Origin: Sipunculus nudus
Taxonomy: Eukaryota > Annelida > Sipuncula > Golfingiida > Sipunculidae
Reading direction: 5' to 3'
Length of the DNA: 64,000 bases
Assembly: GCA_026874595.1 (NCBI GenBank)
Contig: CM049313.1
Location: forward strand, 23,058,008-23,122,007
In this document: in pieces, positions 14,001-23,700 of the stretch
How positions within the stretch are numbered: the first letter of the stretch is position 1
Layout: each line of letters begins with the position of its first letter
Translations under genes and position numbers: made by a program
The notes under the pieces: generated by a model
The model's database searches: none
What the model was told of the DNA's origin: nothing
The model's input: the letters and a program-made list of their open reading frames with translations, nothing else

Positions 14001-17000
14001 CCTGCCACCATTTTTGCACAAGTCCTGTTTGTCTGCTGTGGGATAAAATTACTCATATACATGTAGTGGTTTGACCTTTTGCCTAAAATTTTGCATATGT
14101 ATACAACTTGGACAGCTTTCTGGATTTGTGGTAGGTGGCGCAACTTACATACACATTTCGGCTGCAGACATCCATGCTAATATGCAACACACCTCTCTCT
14201 GTTTCCCCTTGCCACTCAATCCATTCCTCACTTCACCCGTTCCACTTTGATTTAGGCGGATACACGTAATCGCTTGTCGACTACCCGTATTCTAGTTTAA
14301 ATTTATTATGACATATTTTTCCCGAACTAACCCCCCCCCCCTTTCCCCGCTCACATATTATCTGAACAAGCATGGCCCATGAGTGTTGTGCGAGTCCCGG
14401 TTGCATCATCTCAGGTCTCAGCAGATAGAGCCCGCTCCAAATTCATGCAAATAATTGACCATAGTCTTCATCCAGTGTAGAGAAACATGCCTTAAGGATA
14501 TAAGATTTAGGTCTTACTGTATTGTCTATCTACATTTATCTGGTTCCCAAGTGTTTATTATCGCATGGCCATGCGTTTGTATCCCGTGGGAACGAGATAA
14601 TTATCGCGTGGCCACGAGATACTTGCACGTGGGAACGAGATAATTATCGCGTGGCCACGAGATACTTGCACGTGGGAACGAGATAATTATCGCGTGGCCA
14701 CGAGATACTTACACGTCGGAACGAGATAATTATCACGTGGCCATGAGATACTAACGTCTGGGAACAAGACGAACATCACGTGGCCACGATATACTAACGT
14801 GTGGGAACTAGATACTATCGCGTGGGAACGAGATAAAAATAATTTTGTGCATGTCCTATACGAGCCTCCATACAAAGAGAATATATTTAAAAAATTCACA
14901 GGGATGATTGGTACCTACCGTCTACGGGACTCCAGCCCCATCAAAGTACAGACCCATCCAAAAACCAATGTGGCAGCCACACCACGATAAGTCATTTTCT
15001 TTCATATTTATTTACGCATTAATCCTCTAATTCACAAGGCTGGTTGGTGTCCATAAGAGCTCCAGCGCTGTCAAATCACAGACCTGCCCTCACTCCAATA
15101 TGGCTGCAGCAGAACAATTGCTACTTTTCTTTCAAGCACAGTATTGCAAAGAGACTGTTCAACCTTTCTAAAATTCACAGGGGAGATCGGAGACCATCCA
15201 GCCCCACTGAATTACAGACTAACATAATATACAGTGTGATTGTCAGAGCACAATCACTGATTTCCTTTGTGAAAATTTAACAGAAAATTGTCAATCAAAA
15301 GGGGATGTGTGCTTTCAAATGTTAGGCTCCTGTCAAATGGAATATGGCTGCCAGGCAAATATTTAAAAATCCTTCATAATAACATTTTCCATAGTGTCAT
15401 GAATTTTTAGCGAACCTGTGAGATTATGTGATGGTGCGGCGTCGTTTGTCGTGCGTCGTCTGTACGTTAACCATAGCCATCTCCAAAACCACAGAAGCTA
15501 ACATCCCATGATCAATTTTCATGCAAAGAATCATGGTGATCAATGCAGTAGATATTCAGATAGGGGTACTTTGGAGCCCCATAGCTCAAAGGATATGGGT
15601 AACAGAGAACTAATTTCAGGTTTTCAAGGAGATTTTTCATGGACCTCCCTTGATATTAAGTTTGAAGATTCCAGGTCCAGTGGTTACTATTTGTGCCCTG
15701 TTAACAGATAACAGTTTCATTGCAGGTCTGAAAAAGAGAAAAAAATTCGTAAAAATTGGAAAAAATACAGGTGGCGTCACCAGTCTGCAGGAATTGATGG
15801 AACATCCCATGATTAATATTCATGCAAAGAATCACGGTGATCAATGAAGTGGTAATTCAGATACTTGAGCTTTTGTATCAAATTTCACATTATTCTGGGG
15901 GGTACTTTGGAGCCCCATAGCTCAAAGGATATGGGTAACAGAGACCTAATTTCAGGTTTCCAAGGAGATTTTTCATGGACCTCCCAGGATGTTAAGTTGC
16001 AAGATTCCAGGTCCAGCCGTTACGATTTGTACCCTGTTAACGGATGGACGGCTGGACGACCGGACGAAGGGTGATCACTATAGCTCAGATGACTTTCAGT
16101 CAGCTGAGCTAAAATAACTAAAAAATGTTCATGATAATCTGAAATAACAATTTTAAATTTCATTATAAGAATAGCTGTATCTGACTCAGACAATCCTAAT
16201 GACTCGGACTGGAAGAAGTGCGACTCGGACTCAAATCTGAAGGACTTGGACTTGGGAGGCCTGGATTCAAACTAACACATGGTGTGGAATCCACGACATC
16301 AATGACAAACACTATGTGGAAAAAAGAACTTTATGTGATTAAACATGTCTGTTGCCAACCATACACATCAGTGGCCATGTGTAACAACTGCTTGATGATC
16401 AGTAACCATGTGTAACAACTGCTTCATGTCAGGTGGGGGTTCAACTAAAGCTCCAATAACAACTTGGTCAGGTGACTGATTTCTTTTACTTGTCACTCTT
16501 TATTATTATTCATACAAGTTTATGTGATTTAATGTTTTCAAAGAAAATTTGCAAATGATGATTAAATGCATGCAACTTTTTAATGTGACCACCATGCCTC
16601 TGTAATTTATCATTTATGGTATTTTTTAGCAAACCTTTTAAAATGGTGTGCTTATTGATTTTAAATTAATATTATATATTTTCCTTAAATATATTGATAA
16701 AATGGCAGGAGTGTATGTTTTTGTCTCTTCTGTACAAATATACAAACATGAATACTTAATAAAATAATTTAAAATTTTGCATCGAAATATACATTTTATT
16801 CACTAATTTTTTCTGTCCTGTTTCAATCAGCACCAAATCAGCAAGGGCAAGAACTAACATCACTTGGTATTCCAGCACTGAACCAGGACACACAGTCTGT
16901 TCCAGTCCTTGGTACAAGGTTGGATGGTGTCATCTCTAGCACTGGAGAAAGCGTACAGCCTGTACTGGGGCAGGATCAAGCTGCATTAAGTGATCCTCAG

Positions 17001-17489
17001 AACACTTCAACAAATGATCAAGCTGCAATAGCTGATCCAGAAGAAACTACAAGAATGGAGCAACCTACAATTGTTGATCCTGAGGAAACTGCAATTGCGG
17101 ATCAAGCTTCAATTTCTGATCCTGAGAATCGGGACCCTGGTGCTGCTGAAACTGATGGGCAGGATCAAGTTGAGGAGGAATACAAAGATGGAGGGGATAC
17201 AGAGGCTGAGCATTATGAAGCTGGTGATGTTGAGGAAGAGGATGCAGGTGATGCTGATGATGCTGCTGCTGCAGAAGATGCTGATGAAAATGGTGATGTA
17301 CAAGAGCAAACAAATGATGGAAACAATGAAGATTATGATTATGGAGATACCACTCAACAAACACCGGAGGACACAGAAGATAAAGAGTATGATGAAAATG
17401 AATATTATGAAGATGGGGGAGAAAAAAAGGAGCATGAAAGAAATGCTGATGGATATGAAGATGATGATGTAAATCAAGATGCTAACTGA
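2047..17489 (+). CDS. 3' exons of a Gln-rich, acidic-tailed protein (5' part outside window)
   Basis: Three exons can be joined on the plus strand: 2047-2094, 5712-5822 (or to 5814 when spliced on) and 16831-17489. The first two are phase 0 and stay open when joined. The second can stop at TAG (5820-5822) or use a GTTAGT donor after 5814, leaving one base. The third exon starts with two bases before its first whole codon, so the join keeps frame. The joined part is glutamine-rich, then strongly Asp/Glu-rich, with no membrane segment or catalytic motif. An acidic C-terminal tail after a Q-rich stretch is typical of Golgi type II membrane proteins such as GOLIM4 and GOLM1, which makes that group my best guess, but no specific motif proves it. 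The N-terminus, where a signal anchor would lie, is off the left edge. Confidence 0.55.
2224..4398. mobile_element. foldback-type non-autonomous DNA transposon with arms of about 500 bp
   Basis: The left block (about 2224-2740) and right block (about 3900-4398) are long inverted copies: both start, reading inward, with TATATATGTCAGAGACGAGAT. The outer 310 bases of each arm are made of palindromic modules based on AATCTCGCCTAGGCGAGATT (perfect at 2368-2387 and 4234-4253) and TTTAAACTCGCC spacers. Further inward the arms share AT-rich sequence. The right arm has an extra internal duplication at about 3780-3910. The centre (2740-3780) holds a GATA microsatellite and no recognisable transposase. 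TA-rich flanks hide the target duplication. It lies in the intron between the exons at 2047 and 5712. Confidence 0.8.
3029..3062 (+). repeat. (GATA)n microsatellite
   Basis: Tandem GATA with one GACA, inside the centre of the foldback element. Confidence 0.9.
4545..4881. repeat. 28 bp minisatellite, about 12 copies
   Basis: Tandem copies of a unit reading GTCTGGGTAATTGTAATGCA then GTACATAT. Because 28 is not a multiple of three and the unit lacks minus-strand stops, all three minus frames stay open with the same 28-residue periodic peptide. The copies differ by single bases. No evidence of translation. Confidence 0.95.
5712..5822 (+). CDS. exon with two possible 3' ends: stop codon or phase-1 donor
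   Basis: The acceptor is TTGCAG ending at 5711. The exon reads 36 codons, beginning VAPAKEVIGEQNSIDRMSQG and becoming acidic (REDDEE), then a TAG stop at 5820-5822. Inside the last codons, GTTAGT at 5815 can act as a donor leaving one base, which is exactly what the acidic exon at 16831 needs. Read-through to the stop gives a short form ending VVGLS; splicing replaces the Ser with Thr and adds the acidic tail. AATAAA-like signals downstream (for example near 6650) could serve the short form. The two-isoform model is inferred from phase arithmetic. Confidence 0.5.
   Translation: MAPAKEVIGEQNSIDRMSQGEQPQAREDDEEVVGLS
5823..10060. other. intron or 3' flank, no further gene seen
   Basis: AT-rich sequence between the alternative stop at 5822 and the repeat stack. 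I see no convincing exon, RNA gene or named mobile element; short ORFs here (for example 7750-7947, 9470-9849) have no domain or splice support. AATAAA-like words near 6650 could end the short isoform. Confidence 0.5.
7174..7192 (+). repeat. G19 tract
   Basis: Uninterrupted run of 19 G. One of six runs of 16-19 G in the window, all on the plus strand. Confidence 0.95.
10076..10600 (+). repeat. tandem repeat of about 326 bp, two diverged units
   Basis: GATGAAGCCTATTTAAAATG...GGTCATGACC...GACCTTGACC near 10143 recurs in diverged form near 10469. It runs directly into the 287 bp family. Confidence 0.65.
10610..11745 (+). repeat. tandem repeat, four units of about 287 bp, with AGGTCA triplets
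   Basis: The landmark TGGGGTCATGAGGTCAAAGG (with small changes) recurs at about 10646, 10933, 11218 and 11505, a period of 285-287. The second and third intervals are the most alike. Each unit carries AGGTCA-A-AGGTCA-AGGTCA or a one-base variant, and a second similar site (AAGGTCAAAGGTGAAGGTCA) half a unit later. Located in the last intron of the acidic-protein gene. Confidence 0.88.
11838..11855 (+). repeat. G18 tract
   Basis: Uninterrupted run of 18 G just after the 287 bp array. Confidence 0.95.
12262..12345 (+). repeat. diverged fragment of the 43 bp CGTGGCCACGAG family
   Basis: Contains CACGCGATAGTATCTCGTGG and CGTTCCCACGCATTAGTATC, the same words as the array at 14565-14835 in the opposite orientation. 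Confidence 0.6.
12834..14310 (+). repeat. tandem repeat of about 275 bp, four units, with a nested insert
   Basis: Units start with (C)TCATATCTC at about 12834, 13110, 13626 and 13904. Each has AATTTTGCA(C/T)GTGTGTAGAT-like text, a GGTGGCGCCACC palindrome or variant, and CTGCAGACATCC near the end. A different repeat (13366-13620) is inserted between units two and three. The last unit matches the start of the window. Confidence 0.85.
13366..13620 (+). repeat. interspersed repeat, inverted copy at 25140-25415
   Basis: From GGGTATTTTGAATACACAAC through GGAACAACGGACATTGATTT to the GTCTGTCTGTCTGTCAGG run, this matches the reverse complement of 25140-25415. Class unknown; one end is sharply defined (CAGGGTATTTTGAATACA), the other fades. 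Confidence 0.82.
14565..14835 (+). repeat. 43 bp tandem repeat, about six units, palindrome-rich
   Basis: The unit reads CACGTGGGAACGAGATAATT then ATCGCGTGGCCACGAGATACTTG; the spacing is exactly 43 between 14626 and 14669. Later units are more diverged. Each unit holds GTGGCCAC (palindrome), ATAATTAT (palindrome) and often CACGTG. Confidence 0.9.
15480..16115 (+). repeat. interspersed element ending in GCTCAGATGAC...GTCAGCTGAGCTAA
   Basis: Two related halves (15490-15720 and 15770-16115) share CATCCCATGAT, CATGCAAAGAATCA(T/C)GGTGAT and TACTTTGGAGCCCCATAGCT. The end has a GGACGGCTGGACGACCGGAC stretch, then ATAGCTCAGATGAC and CAGTCAGCTGAGCTAA. Diverged relatives of the end occur at 36280-36392, 43590-43672 and 63305-63395. 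Confidence 0.75.
16831..17489 (+). CDS. terminal exon encoding a long acidic tail
   Basis: A polypyrimidine tract and AG (16829-16830) open a frame of about 219 codons to TGA at 17487-17489. The first part has degenerate repeats built on the pattern QAAIADPEET (for example near 17020 and 17090). The rest is almost entirely Asp, Glu, Asn, Tyr, Gly and Ala, with a GAT/GCT run near 17250. It contains no hydrophobic segment. AATAAA at 17642-17647, about 155 bases past the stop, is a plausible poly(A) signal. The ATG-less frame continues upstream to the acceptor, so translation must enter from an earlier exon. This is an acidic, probably disordered, lumenal or nuclear-type tail; its function is not shown by sequence. 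Confidence 0.7.
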
Positions 17490-17641
17490 TCTATCATCCC
17501 CATCCATTTCTGAAGTTACATTAAAAAAAAAGGTACATGTATTCACATAAATATGGAAGATACAGATCCAACCTTTCTTAACCAGGCTTACTAAATAGTC
17601 ATTTGTATTAGCCTAATGTCCATTTTGTTATTCAGTGGATA

Positions 17642-17647
17642 AATAAA
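17642..17647 (+). promoter_or_regulatory. candidate poly(A) signal, acidic-protein gene
   Basis: AATAAA lies about 155 bases after the TGA of the acidic terminal exon, on the same strand and in AT-rich 3' UTR-like sequence. Confidence 0.45.
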
Positions 17648-17704
17648 TATGTTTAACCAACATTAAAGAATAACACCTTATCTTACAATTTGCAATTAAA
17701 ATTT

Positions 17705-20380
17705 TAACATCTGTCACTAATATGGTACCATTGGTCATGTATTTGTAAGCATGCTTTATTTATATCTTTGTTTAGAGGTATGTTCACCTGATCAATAAAA
17801 TCTCCAAGTACTGTCACTAGCTTCATATTCCAGAGGTTAAAATTCTGTGATTTCAACTTTTTGAGTGTTTTGCGAGGGTTCCATTTTTGCAAAGTATTAA
17901 AAACTGTAAAAATAAACCTTTAATATATGAATTAATTAGATCAAATAGTATGCATACAAAACCAAAGTGAACATCAAATGAGTTGAAATTATTGTTAATT
18001 AAATATGCAGATAAGTTTAAAGATGGAAAATTATTTATAAAAACTTGCAATCCTTGAACATATCTAATAATATTTATATTAAATATCAATCTTCTGACTT
18101 TCAATTTTTCTTCCTCAAAGGAACATCTTATTTTTTAGGGTTTTTTTTTTTTTTTTTGCAATAATACCCCTTTCATGAGTATCATGAATACGAAGCCCTT
18201 GTGAACAAAATGTCAGTCACAGTATGTATGTAACATGTGCAAAACAGCAGACTGGTGTTAACAGATGATGAAGTTACAGGTATGTTCAAGTATTGTAATA
18301 TTCAAGTGAACATTGTAACATATGGTTGTGGATATACCTTGATATAAAATATTATGTGAAATTACCAAATATTAAAATCTGCTAGAGCTTTAATGTACAT
18401 AAGATATAAATGTTTTGACGTTATATTTTATATTCCATGTGAGCATGTGATGGTCCCACAGAAATAATACAGATAGTCATCAAATATTTTGAAGCACACT
18501 GGGCAAGTACTAAACAAACCGTAAAATAAAAACTGTTCAACATTTATGTATAAAATTTAACCACTGGTAGTATAACACTTAAATATCCCTACCCACCGGT
18601 TTAGAACTTCAATATAACTACTAAACCTTTAAGCCATTGGATTTTATTGCCAACATTTTCCTGGAAACAGTCCCTCACTTTCTGAATGTATTTAGATGTC
18701 CTGGGATGATCTGCTAACTTTCACCTGATCATATTAACTAGGTTTGATCATGACAACGGATCTGGTGTATTATTACTTACAAGAAGAAACTGTACTGTAA
18801 GAGGACCGTTACTTCATAACAACTGATGTCACCCTGGAGTACTGAGGAGCTGAATAACACTCTGTTACTGCCCTTACCTAGGGCACAACATCTCGTAAAA
18901 GTCTTTGTGCAGAAACAGTATTTTATATTCTGACATAGAAAGTATGCTTTGCTATTAATAAACTTTATGGTGATTGAAGATGTGGGCAAACACAGACTGA
19001 GGGCATGAAACATTTAAAATCTGGAATAGCCTGAAAGTCAATAACATGTAACTTTTATTTTAATATCAAGACTAATATTCAATCCTAAAATTGAAATATG
19101 ATGGATGGACTTTTTGTGCCACCCTATTCAATCAAGATGTAACATCATTTTAGGGTATTGCAGTTAATATACGGAATAGAGCTTTAATTATGTGTGTATT
19201 TCATAGCTTTAATACTGAATGTCTTTCACATGCTGGTGTTTATTACATCACTTTGAATCTCATCACTTTTCTATCACGCTTCTGCTTGTACAACTTTTTG
19301 TATCACGTTTTGATGGCCAGTGATATAAATAATTGTATGCAAAGCTAAGGCCAAACAAATATAAAGGTACGGTTCTCTTTTATTTTGATTTTCAATAGAA
19401 TCTTACCAATTTTGAGCTAAAGCCACTCAGACATTTCTTTCAAGAATATAAATTTTGATAAGATTTTCATTTGTTATGTAGTGCTTTTACCTGTTAAGCA
19501 AAATAATTCTGTAATTTTATCATGTCTTTCCCTGATCATAAATTTAATAACATTTTTATCAAAACATACAAAAAAATGTAAAAAAAATCAACCTTGTGCA
19601 CAGATTTCTGGAAAAAAGTGCCTGAGAGTACAACTTTTTTTGGCCTATAGGTAAGCAATTATTTTATATATGCAACACTGGAAACTGTAAATTATTTGTA
19701 GAATATAGAATAGCTAATAAAGAAAGTCCATATTTTGTGATGTATTAACACTACCATTTTTCTTTAAAATATTGGCTGTATCATAGAATTTTGTCCAAAT
19801 CAAAAGGTAAAAATTAATCCAAACCTGTTTGGGACAGGGGCACCCCATATGTAAATTATAATTTTTGGAAAGTACAGGTTCATCAAACATTGGCCAAACT
19901 GTGGTATGTGGCTTTAACAAATAAGATCTAAATAATGTCAATTATTTTAATAAAATATGCACATATCTATGTGATGTTTTGTTCAATTTCCTATGTACCC
20001 TGTTCAAATGATTACTTTAAACATCTCAGTTTTACATATTCAATAACTGATTCACCTTACGCAAGTGTGTGTGTGTTTGGCTATGTTGAAATTTTATAAC
20101 TGTGATGAAACAGAGAGAGAAAGTGTGAGAGAGAGAGAGACAAGTGAAAGAGAGAAACAAGAGGTAGAGACATGTTATACTCATGACATAAAAAAAAACA
20201 ACACAAAGCAAAAAAGAGTAACTTTCTGCTCTTAGTAAATGTCTTTCAAGCAGATCTTAAATTTGGTAATTTTTAGTTATGATGCTTTCAGAGTTTTGCT
20301 TCTGTTCAGTGTGCAAGGTTTCACTCTTTAAAAGGCTCTTGGAATAATGAATTTGTGCTGATATGACAATAAATACCTTG
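17705..20380. other. intergenic space between two converging genes
   Basis: This separates the 3' end of the plus-strand acidic-protein gene from the 3' end of GTPBP3. It is AT-rich with a T17-like run near 18140, a GA-rich patch (20112-20160) and one dispersed repeat copy (19365-19660). No further gene is seen. Confidence 0.6.
19365..19660 (+). repeat. dispersed repeat, copy 1 of 3
   Basis: Shares CTTACCAAT(A/T)TT...AGCT, CAGA(C/T)ATTTCTTTCAAGAA, TAGTGCTTTTACCTGTT and AAAAAAGTGCCTGAGA with 22620-22905; a weaker partial copy is at 29340-29440. Class unknown. Confidence 0.8.
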
Positions 20381-20389
20381 AAGTGTTCT

Positions 20390-20395
20390 TTTATT
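20390..20395 (-). promoter_or_regulatory. candidate GTPBP3 poly(A) signal
   Basis: On the minus strand this reads AATAAA, about 135 bases after the GTPBP3 stop codon, in T-rich (plus-strand) sequence. Confidence 0.45.
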
Positions 20396-20528
20396 TTTTT
20401 CTATTATGTAGACACATAACAAGGACACAGAAATGAGCACTAAAATATCATCCTGACAGATACATTACAGGACAGTCAATTAAAAGTGATTTTACAGATT
20501 CCTTTCACAGAATACCGAGGATGTCATA

Positions 20529-20754
20529 TCATTTTCCAATACAAAAATCTCTGAAGATCACATCTAATATTTCCTCTGATGAGACCTGTCCTGTGATTTT
20601 GCCGATCTGTCGTACAGCCTGACGCAAGATCTGAGCACCAAGCACAACATCTGATTGGTGCAGAAAGTCCTCCAATAGCTGACTGCAGTTTGTGACATGT
20701 TTCCTGTGACGAGCCTGGGTCAGGCTGGGATTGCCAAGCTGAGAAGAGTCACAC
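20529..20754 (-). CDS. GTPBP3: GTPBP3 exon 7: C-terminal helical part ending in CIGK
   Basis: It encodes [19 protein letters not shown], then [19 protein letters not shown] and [16 protein letters not shown], then TGA (20529-20531). The NxRH/ARH element, LRxAxxxIGxITG and the terminal FCIGK are hallmarks of MnmE/GTPBP3; the last Cys has been shown to matter for tRNA modification in the bacterial protein. The intact end shows the gene is not truncated. Confidence 0.95.
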
Positions 20755-23700
20755 CTACATCAAACAATAAAAAACGTGTATGACAAAAAACAATGGATGT
20801 TCAAATGATGCTTTTCTGAACCATTATGTTTTAAACTTAGACTTGGACTCTTAATGGTACTACAGGTTGTCAAGGCCCTTGAATTCAAGCAGAGCTAGCT
20901 CATTGCAAGTAAAGTAGAAATTAAACTTTGTCACCTTAGGTTTGAATTTAAAAGTAATATTTACCAACTTTTGACAGAATATTACAAATACAAAAACCAT
21001 TGGATCATTGTGACTTATCTTTTGAAATACTGGCAGGGCTCGACATTAACTTTTGAAGTACTGGCCCAGTTGAGCAAGTAACATCCAGCTTTTACTTGCT
21101 CTTTATGATTTTTCACTTGCCCTTCAAATATTTTTGATTGTATTCAAGAACACAAAGATCCTCTATCTAGCCTTTACTTGGGTAAAGGTTTTATGTTGGG
21201 GTTAAGAGGTGACTTCTAGTTGCCCTTCCACTATTTTCTGGAACTTTCACTGGCCCCAGGCACATGGTTATTTGTTAATGTCGAGCCCCGACTGGTAAAT
21301 ATGGTATTCACTTTTGTCCAAACAGGGCTAACCTCTAGCTAAATGTAGCATGACAGGAAAGTAAAAAGTGAGAACAAACAGAAAATTTACATATTGCAAT
21401 ACCCAGTTTTGAATTTTTTGTTATAAATATAATTTCCATTGGACTCAAGAGTCTCAGACTTGTACTCTGATTTTAAAAGCCTAGGAGGAAAGATGGCTTT
21501 TGATTTGAATCTCATGATTCTGACTTCTAAAGGACTCTAAACCTGTAACAGAAATGTTGCTATCTTGAATAGTTCCACACATAATTATCTTACTTACATG
21601 TATTTGGCCTTGTTCCTGAGAGCAGAGATAAAGTTATCCAACCCTTCTTCTGTGACACATGATAGGGGGCAGCACTGTATACCTTTCACTTTCTCTGGCA
21701 GTCCATGTGCCCAACCAGATGGCATTAAGTCAACTTTGTTCAATACAACTAAGATATCATCAAAATCTGCAATATTAACCTTATCACCAACAACAGATTT
21801 CAAATCTGAAGTTTCTTTGATTTCCGAGTGTTTTGAATCAGAACACACTTTGTATTCATGTGTATCTCTACCCTTCTCTGCAGATGTTTGATAACTCAAA
21901 TTCAAGCCTAGTTTTTGCATGTGGTCCCATAGGAAATTGGAAAATTTGTCTTCTTCTCCTAATTCTGGCAAATCTTGCATCTCACAGGCATCCAAAACCA
22001 GTATTTTCAAATCGGCTTGGTCTGCTCTGTAATATACAGATTAAAAATATTATGTGCATAGTACAAAGATAATATCAAACCAGAAAAATTATCTACAACC
22101 ATCAAATATCAGGAAGCTTTGAACTTAACTGACTAATTGTATGAACCATTATGAACATAAATATTTTTTTAAGAGATAAAGCTAAAAAAACCTAGTAATA
22201 TACTTCCATGTGGAAACATTTATCAGAAATATATTCTACACGGTGGTGAAAATAGTGTTGTATGAGAGTGACATCTGGTGTACACAAGTGAAATAAGACA
22301 TTCAAATCACACTCCTTTTAATTCATGCTACAGAATTTGTCAGAAATCAACCTATATATAATCCCTGGATAACTGTAAATCCCACCTAAACTATAAAAGA
22401 ATGATCTGAAAATGACCTCAAATGACCTTTTATACAAAACAAACTTAATGAGGACCTTTACCACACTGTTACAAGCTTATACATTTGCACTATGGTGTAG
22501 GCCTGAACTGAATAACAAAGTCTAGACTTTTTTTTGGATAGGTATAGGGGAATTTGATAAGTATTATTTAACTCAGACTTGGTAGGGTAGGGTTCTCAGG
22601 CACAGCAAGCATCAATTTTAACCCCCTGCATAAAAAATTTTTATTTTGATATATAATAGAAACTTACCAATATTAAGCTCCAGCTGCTCAGATATTTCTT
22701 TCAAGAAGATAAAATAATACAATTTTGATCTTTTTTCCTTTGTTGCATAGTGCTTTTACCTGTTTAGCAAAACAATTATGTTATCATCAAGCTTTTCCCT
22801 GATCATATCACATTTTTATCTAAACATACAAAAACAGTATAAAAAATTGCACTTGCACACTGATTTCTGAAAAAAGTGCCTGAGAACCCAACCTTTATTT
22901 TTTTGCCTTTGCATCTTTTTTTCTATTATTAACCACTTCCACACAGAGTTATGAATTATGGCATTTCCTTTTAATCTGTACATGTGAAGTGGTATCATTT
23001 ACATCTGCAGAACACCCATTATATATTTTAGTGGCTAATGTTCTGGCTACCCCTTTTCCCTCTAAAAGATCCGTGGCTTCCCTAAGACCTGCTGTATCAC
23101 TGAGCAGTTCTCTGTTGTGACCTACCTGGCTAATGTTCTGGCTACCCCTTCTCTCTCTACAAGATCCGTGGCTTCCCTCAGACCTGCTGTATCACTGAGC
23201 AGTTCTCTGTTGTGACCTACCTGGCTAATGCTCTGGCTACCCCTTCTCTCTCTACGAGATCTGTGGCCTCCCTCAGCCCTGCTGTATCACTAAGTAATAC
23301 CGGGTATCCTCCGACATTCAGAGCAGTCTCTACCACGTCACGTGTTGTTCCAGCTATTGGTGATACAATGGCTGCAGGTCTTTGGCCTAGGATCAGTAAA
23401 TAATACATTTCCAAAAAAAGGATTTCAACGATTTATAGAAAAGCTCGTTTTCACCAAAAATCATATGCATGGTACTAAAGGAATTATCCTTTTTTGGAAC
23501 AATCTTGCAAAATTTTCAAAATTAAGTATATAAATCTTTTGGGAAAAGTAAAGCACAACATAAAAATTTTAAAACTCAATTAATATAGAAAAATTATTTT
23601 TACAAAAATTTTTCAATTGATATGCTGACCAGCTCAAATTTATACAAATCTAGTGATCAAAATGCTTTGTATCAAGTTGTACCAGTTATCAAATTATAAT

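Noticed and set aside
10610-14835. CRISPR-like array
   Set aside because: Repeats are long, directly adjacent and diverged, without unique equal-length spacers, and the genome is eukaryotic.
17065-17546. Long ORFs opposite or shifted to the acidic exon (His/Gln-rich, Met/Lys-rich and Ile/Phe-rich)
   Set aside because: Shadow frames of GAT/GAA-rich coding sequence; the acidic frame has an acceptor, stop and poly(A) signal.
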